From NCBI GenBank assembly GCA_035798135.1, contig JAPFBR010000001.1, forward strand, positions 434,001-498,000: DNA of 64,000 nt, in the 5' to 3' direction. The notes beneath the pieces were generated by a model that saw nothing but the letters and a program-made list of their open reading frames with translations, did no database searches and was not told where the DNA came from. Positions 52,783 through 60,994 of the stretch are shown here, piece after piece (the stretch's first letter is position 1; the number at the start of each line of letters is the position of its first letter). A program made the position numbers and the translations under genes. The stretch comes from Sediminicola sp035798135. GTDB lineage: Bacteria > Bacteroidota > Bacteroidia > Flavobacteriales > Flavobacteriaceae.

Positions 52783-53267
52783 ATATATGGGGAATATTAA
52801 GACTAGTAAAACTCAGGGATGTAAGGAGCCTTTTTAAACTGCTCCTTCGGTTTCCCTTATTTGCTTACCCGACCATAAGTGCAACATTAAAATGTATACG
52901 TCTCTCTAACAAATATTTTGGCAAGGAACATTATAAAAACAATGCGGCCAACGCCTTTAGACATGCTCTTTGGAACTATTTAATAATACTAAGATGCAAG
53001 GCATGGACCAAGGAAGTGAATAAAGCCATTCAATGGGCTGAGTTGATAACCAACTGGCATGAAAATTTTTCACCAAATAAGGATCTAGCTAGGGCTATGG
53101 ACCTTCATAATAACCAAGTGGGAAGGAATCTATTCAGATTTCACAATGATAGATCAATAGAAGAAGGAATTACCCGTTTAATGGAGTTGGTTCCTCAGTC
53201 AACAAAGATAAGCAACCTAGAGGATTTGAAAAATTATACCGATCGTCTTGTTCATATAACAGAGTAA
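52779..53267 (+). CDS. DUF6973-like protein inside the hem operon, unknown function
   Basis: 162 residues, no signal peptide; basic N-terminus (KLRDVRSLFKLLLRFPLFAYP). The core NNAANAFRHALWNYLI, followed by ELITNWHENFSPN and ARAMDLHNNQVGRNLF, resembles a DUF6973 domain (name from memory, moderately sure). His in FRHALWN, NWHEN and DLHNN might form a metal or catalytic site. Translationally coupled to hemE (ATGA overlap) and three bases from hemF, so it is made with haem enzymes; its biochemical role is not known. Confidence 0.75.
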   Translation: MNIWGILRLVKLRDVRSLFKLLLRFPLFAYPTISATLKCIRLSNKYFGKEHYKNNAANAFRHALWNYLIILRCKAWTKEVNKAIQWAELITNWHENFSPNKDLARAMDLHNNQVGRNLFRFHNDRSIEEGITRLMELVPQSTKISNLEDLKNYTDRLVHITE

Positions 53268-53270
53268 AAA

Positions 53271-54173
53271 ATGAAGGATAAATTTTACACCTATATACTT
53301 CAACTCCAAGATACCATTACTTCAAAATTAGCAGAAGTTGATGGTTTGGCTACTTTTAAGGAGGATGTCTGGGAGCGTCCAGAAGGTGGGGGAGGTCGCA
53401 CCCGGGTGATAGAAAATGGCAATGTTTTTGAAAAAGGTGGAGTTAATATTTCGGGGGTGCACGGGGAACTTCCCAAAAGCATGCAAGATTATTTTGGCGT
53501 GAAAGATGCCAATTTCTTTGCCTGTGGCCTGAGTTTGGTTCTCCACCCAAAAAATCCCATGGTGCCTACGGTGCATGCCAACTGGCGATATTTCGAAATG
53601 TACGACCAGGAAGGCAATATAGTTGATCAATGGTTTGGCGGTGGGCAAGACCTAACCCCCTATTATTTATTTGACGAGGATGCGGTACATTTCCATACCA
53701 ATTGCAAAAGGGCTTGTGATGCTCATCATCCGACATTCCATCAATCCTATAAGAAAAAGTGCGACGAGTACTTCTGGAATACCCATAGGGGAGAGGCTAG
53801 AGGTGTTGGCGGACTCTTTTTTGATTATTGCAAGGCCACAGAGGAAATGGGTATGGAAGACTGGTACAACTTTGTCACGGAGGTGGGAAATAGCTTTTTG
53901 GAAGCTTATGTGCCAATTGTTTCTAAACGAAAAGACCTTTCCTATATTAAAGAACAAAAGAACTGGCAAGAGATTCGTCGAGGCCGTTATGTGGAGTTCA
54001 ATTTGGTCCATGACAAGGGCACCTTGTTCGGATTAAAGACAAATGGTCGTATCGAAAGTATTTTAATGAGCCTGCCACCCCATGTGCAATGGGTATATGA
54101 CCATCATCCGGAAAAAGGAAGTGAAGAAGAACGTTTACTTGAAGTTTTAAAATCACCCAAAAACTGGGTTTAA
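53271..54173 (+). CDS. hemF: Oxygen-dependent coproporphyrinogen III oxidase
   Basis: 300 residues. Oxidatively decarboxylates coproporphyrinogen III to protoporphyrinogen IX using O2. Marks: WERPEGGGGRTRVIENG, SLVLHPKNPMVPTVHANWRYFE, WFGGGQDLTPYYLF, RGEARGVGGLFFDY, RRGRYVEFNLVHDKGT and SLPPHVQWVYDH, all characteristic. No anaerobic HemN in this window. Starts three bases after DUF6973. Confidence 0.97.
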   Translation: MKDKFYTYILQLQDTITSKLAEVDGLATFKEDVWERPEGGGGRTRVIENGNVFEKGGVNISGVHGELPKSMQDYFGVKDANFFACGLSLVLHPKNPMVPTVHANWRYFEMYDQEGNIVDQWFGGGQDLTPYYLFDEDAVHFHTNCKRACDAHHPTFHQSYKKKCDEYFWNTHRGEARGVGGLFFDYCKATEEMGMEDWYNFVTEVGNSFLEAYVPIVSKRKDLSYIKEQKNWQEIRRGRYVEFNLVHDKGTLFGLKTNGRIESILMSLPPHVQWVYDHHPEKGSEEERLLEVLKSPKNWV

Positions 54174-54185
54174 TCACTGTGATAT

Positions 54186-54578
54186 ATGTACTGTCCTTGT
54201 GGAAACGATAAAAAATATACCGATTGTTGTGAAATTGGGCATCAAAACATTTCAGATGTAGTTACGGCCGAACAATTGATGCGGTCTAGATATACAGCCT
54301 TTGTATTGGCCAATGGGGATTACCTGATGGCAAGCCATCATTCATCTACACGACCGACTAAAGAGAAGAAGGCCATTGTGAATTGGGCAAAATCTGTGAA
54401 CTGGATAAGGTTGGAAATACTGGAAACAACCCTTGGCACTAGAAAGGACAATCAAGGAACAGTTACCTTTAATGCCTATTTTTATAAAGATGGTAAGGTA
54501 GAAATACTCCATGAAAAATCAGCTTTTGAACGGGAAAATGGTAGTTGGATGTACGTAGGACTATCAGAAGAAGTATAG
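54186..54578 (+). CDS. YchJ-like (UPF0225) protein with SEC-C zinc motif
   Basis: 130 residues. The N-terminal SEC-C type cluster has Cys3, Cys5, Cys14 and Cys15 (MYCPCGNDKKYTDCCEIGH), followed by AEQLMRSRYTAFVLANGDYLMASH, the signature of the YchJ/UPF0225 family, and an NTF2-like fold at the C-terminus (TVTFNAYFYKDGKVEILHEKS). Function unknown. It sits 12 bases after hemF and before hemB, so it travels with the hem operon. Confidence 0.87.
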   Translation: MYCPCGNDKKYTDCCEIGHQNISDVVTAEQLMRSRYTAFVLANGDYLMASHHSSTRPTKEKKAIVNWAKSVNWIRLEILETTLGTRKDNQGTVTFNAYFYKDGKVEILHEKSAFERENGSWMYVGLSEEV

Positions 54579-54634
54579 AATAAGTATTAATCAACATAAA
54601 GGTAAGGCTCCCTGAAAAAATTTTGGTGTTCTTT

Positions 54635-54642
54635 TATCTTTG
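54635..54642 (+). promoter_or_regulatory. Putative -7 element (TATCTTTG) upstream of hemB
   Basis: Exact TAnnTTTG match, 23 bases before the hemB ATG. Suggests that hemB has its own promoter in addition to read-through from the hemA-YchJ-like unit; no clear TTTG at the expected -33 site. Confidence 0.42.
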
Positions 54643-54665
54643 CTGTTCTAAAATCAACAATAATT

Positions 54666-55640
54666 ATGTACCCATTAAGACGTAATAGACGACTCCGCAC
54701 CAATGAATCAATTCGTACGTTGGTCCGTGAAAATATTATAACTCCCAGTGATTTTCTTGTTCCTCTTTTTGTGGTGGAAGGAAAAGGAGTGAAGGAAGAA
54801 ATTCCCTCAATGCCAAATTACTTTAGGTTCAGTTTAGATAATTTGGAAAAGGAAGTAAAGCAGTTATGGAGCTTGGGCTTGGGCGCGGTATTGCTCTTTG
54901 TAAAGGTGCCCGATAATCTAAAGGACAACAAGGGTACTGAAGCATTAAATCCCGATGGCTTGATGCAACGGGCCATAAAGACCATTAAAAATGCCTGTCC
55001 GGAGATGCTAGTGATGACCGACGTAGCCTTGGATCCCTATTCCTCCTATGGACACGATGGCATTGTAAAAGATGGCCAGATCATTAATGATGAAACAACA
55101 GAGCTATTGGCCGAAATGAGTGTTTCCCATGCCATTGCAGGAGCTGATTTTGTTGCGCCCAGTGATATGATGGACGGCAGGATCTTGACCATCCGTGAAG
55201 CGTTGGAAGAGGAAGGCTTCGTAAATACCGGTATCATGAGTTATAGTGCCAAATACGCAAGTGCATTTTATGGACCCTTTAGGGATGCCTTGGATTCAGC
55301 ACCAGGGTTTGGCGACAAGAAAACCTACCAAATGGACCCTGCGAACCGGTTTGAAGCTATTAAAGAAACTGAAATGGATATTGATGAGGGAGCGGATATT
55401 GTAATGATAAAACCAGGCTTGTGTTATTTGGATATTGTTAGGGAAATAAAAAATGCAGTAGATGTTCCAGTAGCCGTATATCAAGTATCCGGGGAGTACG
55501 CCATGGTAAAGGCAGCAGCGGAGAAAGGATGGCTGGATCATGATGCCGTAATGATGGAACAATTATTGGCCATTAAAAGGGCCGGTGCGAACATCATAGC
55601 CAGCTATTTCGCAAAAGACGCAGTTAAATTAATGGACTAG
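54666..55640 (+). CDS. hemB: Delta-aminolevulinic acid dehydratase (porphobilinogen synthase)
   Basis: 324 residues. Condenses two aminolevulinates to porphobilinogen. Schiff-base lysines in SYSAKYASAFYG and VMIKPGLCYLD. The metal-site loop reads TDVALDPYSSYGHDG, with Asp where zinc-type enzymes have Cys, so the enzyme is of the magnesium/zinc-independent type found in many bacteria. C-terminal YQVSGEYAM is typical. The final gene of the hem cluster, 87 bases after the YchJ-like gene with its own putative promoter. Confidence 0.96.
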   Translation: MYPLRRNRRLRTNESIRTLVRENIITPSDFLVPLFVVEGKGVKEEIPSMPNYFRFSLDNLEKEVKQLWSLGLGAVLLFVKVPDNLKDNKGTEALNPDGLMQRAIKTIKNACPEMLVMTDVALDPYSSYGHDGIVKDGQIINDETTELLAEMSVSHAIAGADFVAPSDMMDGRILTIREALEEEGFVNTGIMSYSAKYASAFYGPFRDALDSAPGFGDKKTYQMDPANRFEAIKETEMDIDEGADIVMIKPGLCYLDIVREIKNAVDVPVAVYQVSGEYAMVKAAAEKGWLDHDAVMMEQLLAIKRAGANIIASYFAKDAVKLMD

Positions 55641-55697
55641 TACGCACATGAGCATCGAATTTAAATTTATTATTAAGCTTTTATCCAACAGCTACTT

Positions 55698-56201
55698 ATG
55701 AAGATTATCCAATTTATACTCATCGTTTTATTTGTAAGCCATGCACATTCCCAAGACCAGACCATACCAACCTTTTTAGAAAAATGGGAAAACTCTAAAG
55801 CGTATCTTTTAGAAGTTGCAGAAGCCATGCCACTTGAAAAATACGAATATAAACCTACAAGCAGGGAAATGACCTTTGTGGAACAGCTACAACATATTCA
55901 ACAGAATATGGAATGGATTGGTTCTACTTATTTTCATAAGCAAGAAGGTACAAAGGCACAAAACCACGACGTTAAATCAACGGCCATCCTTAATCTTTCA
56001 AATGCTTTTGATCGAATAAGCGAGGTGGTAAAAAATACTTCCCCAGAAGACCTAAGATTAAAAGTGGATTTCTTTGCAGGAGAAAAGTCCAAATTACAAA
56101 TGTTGAATTTATTGCAGGACCACGTAACCCATCACCGAGGACAATTGATCGTTTATCTCAATCTTAATACTATAGAACCCCCGAAATATACGGGATGGTA
56201 A
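55698..56201 (+). CDS. Secreted DinB-superfamily protein
   Basis: 167 residues with signal peptide (MKIIQFILIVLFVSHAHSQ). DinB-like four-helix bundle: EKYEYKPTSREMTFVEQLQHIQQNMEWIG, and the C-terminal metal-binding helix DHVTHHRGQLIVYL (His pair). DinB-like proteins are metal-dependent (some are thiol transferases), but the periplasmic location of this one and its role are not known. Fifty-seven bases after hemB. Confidence 0.85.
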   Translation: MKIIQFILIVLFVSHAHSQDQTIPTFLEKWENSKAYLLEVAEAMPLEKYEYKPTSREMTFVEQLQHIQQNMEWIGSTYFHKQEGTKAQNHDVKSTAILNLSNAFDRISEVVKNTSPEDLRLKVDFFAGEKSKLQMLNLLQDHVTHHRGQLIVYLNLNTIEPPKYTGW

Positions 56202-56592
56202 TCCAAAAAGAACTACAACCCAATATTGTTTTTATCCCTTTCTAAAGAATTGAATTTACTTTGCCGCTATAAGATGTCATTATCGCTAACTTTATATTTA
56301 TAACATTTTGGATGTAAAGTATTTAAGCGCCATAACCTACTAGTTTAGTTTATCCTTAAAAATAGTGTATATTTCTGCCACAAAATGTAATACCTATTAG
56401 TATATTAAACCAATAGGTTTTAAGATTGCATTTCCAATCAAAACTTTTTATTTTCTCATCAAATGATACTTTAGATTTCCATGGCTAAAATAGCATTGAT
56501 GCCCTATCTCCTTTTTCTTAAGCATCACAAACTAATTGGTTAGGGTTATTCTATTTTTCATTTTATGCTTACCTTAGATTTTTAAAAAATAT
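56202..56592 (+). other. Intergenic region, no gene seen
   Basis: 391 AT-rich bases between the DinB-like and CorC-like genes. I see no convincing coding frame over 25 codons, RNA gene, TAnnTTTG element or terminator. Confidence 0.45.
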
Positions 56593-57714
56593 ATGGGTCT
56601 ACTCGTTCTATTTGCCATTGTTTCCATCGTGGTATCATTTATATGCTCCATCCTCGAGGCGGTACTTTTAAGCATTACCCCAACATTTATCAATGTAAAA
56701 AAGAAGGAAGGAAAGCATTTTGCCATTATCTTGGAGGAGCTTAAGAAAGATGTTGATCAACCATTAATTGCCATTCTGACCTTAAATACCATTGCCCACA
56801 CCGTCGGAGCGATATTGGTGGGGGTGCAGGCCAAAGTGGCTTACGTGGAACTCTATGGCAGCACACAGAAAAGTCTTTTTGGAATCCCCTTTACAGAGGA
56901 AGCCATGGTTGGAATAGTCTCCACGATCATGACCATACTTATATTGGTAGCTTCAGAGATCATACCTAAAACCATAGGGGCCACCTATTGGAAAAAATTG
57001 GCGAATTTCTGCGCAAAAACGTTGAAGATAATGGTCCTGGGCCTCAAATGGACAGGTTTGTTGTGGATCTTGCAGCTCTTTACCAAACTCATCGGAAGCA
57101 AAGGGCATCATGGCAGCGTTCTCAGCAGAGAAGATTTTACCGCTATGGCAGATATTGCCCAAGAAGAAGGAGTCTTTGAAAAATCGGAATCAACTGTCAT
57201 CAAGAATCTCTTAAAATTTGACCAAATATTGGCCAAGGATATCATGACTCCAAGAACAGTTATGAAGACAGCCTCTGAAAAAATGAGCATTAAGGAGTTT
57301 TTTGAGGCTAATAAAAAACTTCGGTTTTCCAGAATACCAGTTTATGGCGACCGTGTGGATAATATTTCAGGTTTTGTTCTTAAGGATCAGGTTTTGGAAG
57401 AAATCATAAATGAAAATGGCTCCATCCCCTTATCGGAAATAAAAAGGGATATCCTGGTCATTGAAAGGAACAAACCCATTCCGCAATTGTTTGAACAATT
57501 TATAGCACAAAGGGCACATATAGCCTTAGTGGTAGATGAATATGGCTCCGTAAGTGGGTTGGTCACCATGGAAGATGTAATAGAGACCTTATTGGGCCTC
57601 GAAATCATGGATGAAAGCGACGATATAGAAAACCTTCAGCAATTGGCACGTAAAAACTGGGAAAATAGGGCGAAGCGTTCAGGCATCATAGACAATACAA
57701 AGGCAGACAATTAA
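56593..57714 (+). CDS. CorC/HlyC-type (CNNM) membrane protein: DUF21 plus CBS pair
   Basis: 373 residues. DUF21 membrane domain at about 1-175 (four spans; VSFICSILEAVLLSITPTF, ILVASEIIPKTIGA) and CBS pair at 205-335 (DIMTPRTVMKT, FSRIPVYGDRVDNISGFVLKD, HIALVVDEYGSVSGLVTMEDVIE). No CorC_HlyC C-terminal domain remains. Family members are linked to Mg2+/Co2+ efflux; substrate not shown here. The TAA stop overlaps the ATG of the methyltransferase gene by one base. Confidence 0.9.
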   Translation: MGLLVLFAIVSIVVSFICSILEAVLLSITPTFINVKKKEGKHFAIILEELKKDVDQPLIAILTLNTIAHTVGAILVGVQAKVAYVELYGSTQKSLFGIPFTEEAMVGIVSTIMTILILVASEIIPKTIGATYWKKLANFCAKTLKIMVLGLKWTGLLWILQLFTKLIGSKGHHGSVLSREDFTAMADIAQEEGVFEKSESTVIKNLLKFDQILAKDIMTPRTVMKTASEKMSIKEFFEANKKLRFSRIPVYGDRVDNISGFVLKDQVLEEIINENGSIPLSEIKRDILVIERNKPIPQLFEQFIAQRAHIALVVDEYGSVSGLVTMEDVIETLLGLEIMDESDDIENLQQLARKNWENRAKRSGIIDNTKADN

Positions 57715-58187
57715 TGGAAACAGTTTACATCAATACACCGCTCGGATTTGCTAAACTGGAAGGGGATGAATTTGGATTGTCCAATGTAACCATACTAGAT
57801 TCCGAGGAGAAATTGACCGATGTAATTCCTGAGGAATTGGAAGATGCCGTATATCAACTCAATGAATTCTTTGAGGGCAAGCGAACACAGTTTAGCCTTA
57901 CCCTCAACCCGGAAGGAACAGACTTCCAAAAAAAAGTGTGGGAGGCCTTGGGACAAATTCCCTATGGAAAAACCATTTCCTATCTAGAGCTCTCCAAAAT
58001 ATTGGGCGATCCTAAAGCGATTAGAGCTGTTGCCGCTGCCAATGGCAAAAATCCTTTATGGATCATTATTCCTTGTCATAGAGTCATTGGTAGTGACGGC
58101 TCCTTGACCGGATATGCCGGTGGATTGCATCGTAAAAAATGGCTTTTGGAACACGAAAGTCCGGCTAAACAGCAATCACTGTTTTGA
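57714..58187 (+). CDS. ogt: Methylated-DNA--[protein]-cysteine S-methyltransferase
   Basis: 157 residues. Removes alkyl groups from O6-alkylguanine by transfer to Cys121 (IIPCHRVIGSDGSLTGYAGG); arginine finger Arg104 (KAIRAVAAANGKNPL). Length and N-terminal domain fit Ogt, without the Ada zinc domain. Overlap TAATG with the CorC-like gene indicates coupled translation, though no functional link is known. Confidence 0.94.
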   Translation: METVYINTPLGFAKLEGDEFGLSNVTILDSEEKLTDVIPEELEDAVYQLNEFFEGKRTQFSLTLNPEGTDFQKKVWEALGQIPYGKTISYLELSKILGDPKAIRAVAAANGKNPLWIIIPCHRVIGSDGSLTGYAGGLHRKKWLLEHESPAKQQSLF

Positions 58188-58489
58188 AAGAATCCGACCC
58201 CATAGTTGGTTGTTGAATACCAATTGATCCTAGTGTTTTCAAAAAAATACAATTCATCGGATATAATCTATTTTTCAATCTTAAGACCGTCACCAACCTC
58301 ATTCATTGCTTTCTTTCAAAACCAACCTCTTGGTCTAATATGCTTTTTTAAAACTGAGGAAATTAACATCAGTACATGTTTATTCATCCCAAAAATTTAA
58401 GTCGGGGTAACCAATTTTTTTAAACAAGAATATATTCAACTTAAGTGCTAGCCTATTTTTGCTTATATTTAATTGAGAAAATACAATAT
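58188..58489 (+). other. Intergenic region, no gene seen except a promoter element
   Basis: 302 AT-rich bases between the methyltransferase gene and the DUF4153 gene. No RNA gene or credible frame; a -7-like element occurs at 58454-58461. Confidence 0.4.
58454..58461 (+). promoter_or_regulatory. Putative -7 element (TATTTTTG) of the DUF4153 gene
   Basis: Exact TAnnTTTG match, 28 bases before the ATG at 58490. It overlaps codons of a longer frame starting at a GTG at 58445, so it supports the ATG as the real start. Confidence 0.42.
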
Positions 58490-60280
58490 ATGAATCTACC
58501 TTCAGTAAAGGAAATCATTTCCAAAGCCAAGGATGCTTTCCTAAGATTCCCTTTGACTTTAAGCTGGGTCATTCTAGGTACCTTATTTAGCATTTATATT
58601 TTAGAATACCAACCTTCCAGTCTTTTTGAAGAGCACGGGGGCAAGGTTCTGACCCTCATCCTAGGGGTTAGTTGGCTTACGGGAACACAATTCTTGATAG
58701 AGCAGACTGCGAAGCCTAAAAAATGGCTATGGCTTAAGATCATGGTTCTCCTGCTGCTGCTGCTTTTTTATTTTCAATTACCAGAATCGATTGAATTCGA
58801 CATAAATCCTAAATTCATCACACGGTTTTTCTTGTACCTCTTGGCGGGACATTTATTTATCTTGTTCGCGCCATTTGCCTTTACATGGAATAGTCCTGCC
58901 TATTGGAATTATTTAAAAAACATAGCCACCTCCATCATTAGAAGCCTGTTCTTTTCGGGAGTTCTTTTCCTTGGCCTGGTGTTGGCCGTGACTGCTGTAA
59001 AATTTTTGTTCGACTATGACCTAGATGAAAAGCGCTATGGACAGCTTTTTATTATTTGTTTAGGACTTGTGAACAGTTGGATTTTTATGGCCGACTTTCC
59101 AAAGGAAATTATGGGTCAAACAAAGGTGAAATACGAGAAGGCCTTGGAGGTCTTGGTCACCTATATTCTCATTCCCTTGGCTTTGCTCTACATTCTTATC
59201 CTTTACGCCTATAGCATTAAAATTATAGTTGCTTGGGAATTACCTAAAGGGTGGGTCTCCTATTTAGTTACCGCATTGGCCTTCCTGGGCTTTCTGATCC
59301 AAGTCTTGATCAACCCTATACAGAAGACCATAAAATCTTGGTCCATCAATTACTTCTATCCCCTATTTTACCTTTTGATGGGACCTTTGTTAATTTTACT
59401 ATTTATAGCTATTTCCAGACGAATCCTGGATTACGGTATCACAGAGAACAGATACTTTTTATTTGCCCTTGCCCTTTGGATTACTGGAAATACCCTGTAC
59501 CTATTGTTAAGCAAGAATAAGTCGCTCCGCGTCCTACCCATTTCCCTGTTTTTGATCACAATAATGGTTTCCTTTGGTTTTTGGGGTGCTTTTGCCGTCT
59601 CAAAGAATAGCCAGGCGAAACAATTTGAAAAAGTCTTTACCCATATTAAAAAAAGCAACGGCAACGCATCGGGAGCTGAATTTGAACAACTTCGATCTAT
59701 TTTGATCTACCTCAACGAAAGGGATGCCATCCCTCTCTTAAACGAGGTAACCGGTATCTCCATAGACAAGGCTTTTCTAGATTCCACTGAAACTACTGCC
59801 CGATATAATTATCTGCCCACAGAACGCATACTGGACACTTTAGGGATTCATATGGATCCTGATGCTGTAGATACTATTGACAACCGAAGCAAATACTTTA
59901 GTTATTATGACCCCAATGAAAAAGTACATAATTACGCTATTTCAGAGTATGACTATTTTGCGGCGTTGAACTATAACGACTATGAGAAAAATAAGCTAAT
60001 GATTGGTCCCTTTAATGTCCGTTTTAATAAGAACAACATCGAGATGATCATAGTGCAAGAGGACCAAAAAGGAGTGCTGATCCTTCCGCTCAAAGAAGGA
60101 TTTAAAAAGCTGGCTTCCTATACTGACCATAATTCCATTGCTGATAAGGATTTGGTCTTTGAAGCTAAAAATGACAGTATAGGGGCAGAACTAATTTTTA
60201 CGGAACTGGGGTTTTATATGGAAAAAGATTCGATTCAAATAAACAACGCCAAAGCCTTTCTTTTTTTAAAACAATACTAG
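58490..60280 (+). CDS. DUF4153-like multispan membrane protein
   Basis: 596 residues. About ten or more hydrophobic spans in the first 370 residues (e.g. LTLSWVILGTLFSIYI, IMVLLLLLLFYFQ, FLYLLAGHLFILFAPFAF), followed by a mainly soluble C-terminal region. DUF4153 is suggested by overall pattern and FIMADFPKE/SYLVTALAFLGFL; I am not certain. Function unknown. The ATG was chosen over a GTG at 58445 because a promoter element overlaps the latter. The exonuclease gene follows with no gap. Confidence 0.7.
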   Translation: MNLPSVKEIISKAKDAFLRFPLTLSWVILGTLFSIYILEYQPSSLFEEHGGKVLTLILGVSWLTGTQFLIEQTAKPKKWLWLKIMVLLLLLLFYFQLPESIEFDINPKFITRFFLYLLAGHLFILFAPFAFTWNSPAYWNYLKNIATSIIRSLFFSGVLFLGLVLAVTAVKFLFDYDLDEKRYGQLFIICLGLVNSWIFMADFPKEIMGQTKVKYEKALEVLVTYILIPLALLYILILYAYSIKIIVAWELPKGWVSYLVTALAFLGFLIQVLINPIQKTIKSWSINYFYPLFYLLMGPLLILLFIAISRRILDYGITENRYFLFALALWITGNTLYLLLSKNKSLRVLPISLFLITIMVSFGFWGAFAVSKNSQAKQFEKVFTHIKKSNGNASGAEFEQLRSILIYLNERDAIPLLNEVTGISIDKAFLDSTETTARYNYLPTERILDTLGIHMDPDAVDTIDNRSKYFSYYDPNEKVHNYAISEYDYFAALNYNDYEKNKLMIGPFNVRFNKNNIEMIIVQEDQKGVLILPLKEGFKKLASYTDHNSIADKDLVFEAKNDSIGAELIFTELGFYMEKDSIQINNAKAFLFLKQY

Positions 60281-60994
60281 ATGCTGCAAAAGATAAATCT
60301 GGAACACATCCTGTTCCTCGATATTGAAACGGTACCGGAACATGAAACTTTCACACAGTTGGATGAGGAAAAGCAAGATCTCTGGGAATTGAAATCCAAA
60401 TACCAGCGCAAGGAAGATTTTACTGCTGAAGAATTTTATGAAAGAGCAGGGATATGGGCGGAGTTTGGAAAGATCATATGTATTTCTGTAGGGTACTTTA
60501 CCCATAAAGGCGACGTTAGGACGCTTAGGGTCACTAGTTTTCACGGAGAAGAAAAAAGCCTCTTAAAGGAATTCAAGGATCTGTTGGATACCTATTTCAA
60601 CCATCCCAAATATCTGCTCTGTGGCCATAATGGGAAGGAGTTTGATTTTCCTTATATCGCCCGAAGAATGATCATCAACGGTATTGATATACCCGCAAAA
60701 TTGGATCTGTTCGGTAAAAAGCCATGGGAAATTCCGCATTTGGACACTATGGAGTTGTGGAAATTTGGCGATTACAAGCATTTTACCTCTCTAAAACTCA
60801 TGGCGAATGTCTTGGGCATTCCGTCCCCAAAAGAGGACATAGACGGCAGTATGGTGAAGGACGTTTACTATAAGGAGAAGGATATAGACAGAATAGTTAA
60901 GTATTGTGAACTGGATGTGATCACCACGGTACAGGTATTTCTACGATTAAGAAATGAAGAGCTCCTAATGGAGGAAGATATTAAAAGGGTTTAG
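60281..60994 (+). CDS. Predicted 3'-5' exonuclease related to the PolB exonuclease domain
   Basis: 237 residues. RNase H-fold DEDD site: Asp14/Glu16 (LFLDIETVPEH), Asp in NGKEFDFPYIAR, and Asp in CELDVITTVQVFLR. Such proteins are common in Bacteroidota and are thought to act in DNA repair or RNA processing; not proved. Starts immediately after the DUF4153 stop. The stop codon overlaps the tail of the convergent T9SS protease by four bases. Confidence 0.87.
   Translation: MLQKINLEHILFLDIETVPEHETFTQLDEEKQDLWELKSKYQRKEDFTAEEFYERAGIWAEFGKIICISVGYFTHKGDVRTLRVTSFHGEEKSLLKEFKDLLDTYFNHPKYLLCGHNGKEFDFPYIARRMIINGIDIPAKLDLFGKKPWEIPHLDTMELWKFGDYKHFTSLKLMANVLGIPSPKEDIDGSMVKDVYYKEKDIDRIVKYCELDVITTVQVFLRLRNEELLMEEDIKRV

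Noticed and set aside
58206..58400. A 64-codon plus-strand frame in the intergenic region after the methyltransferase gene
   Set aside because: It begins at a TTG, has no ribosome site and no sensible composition; no support beyond being open.
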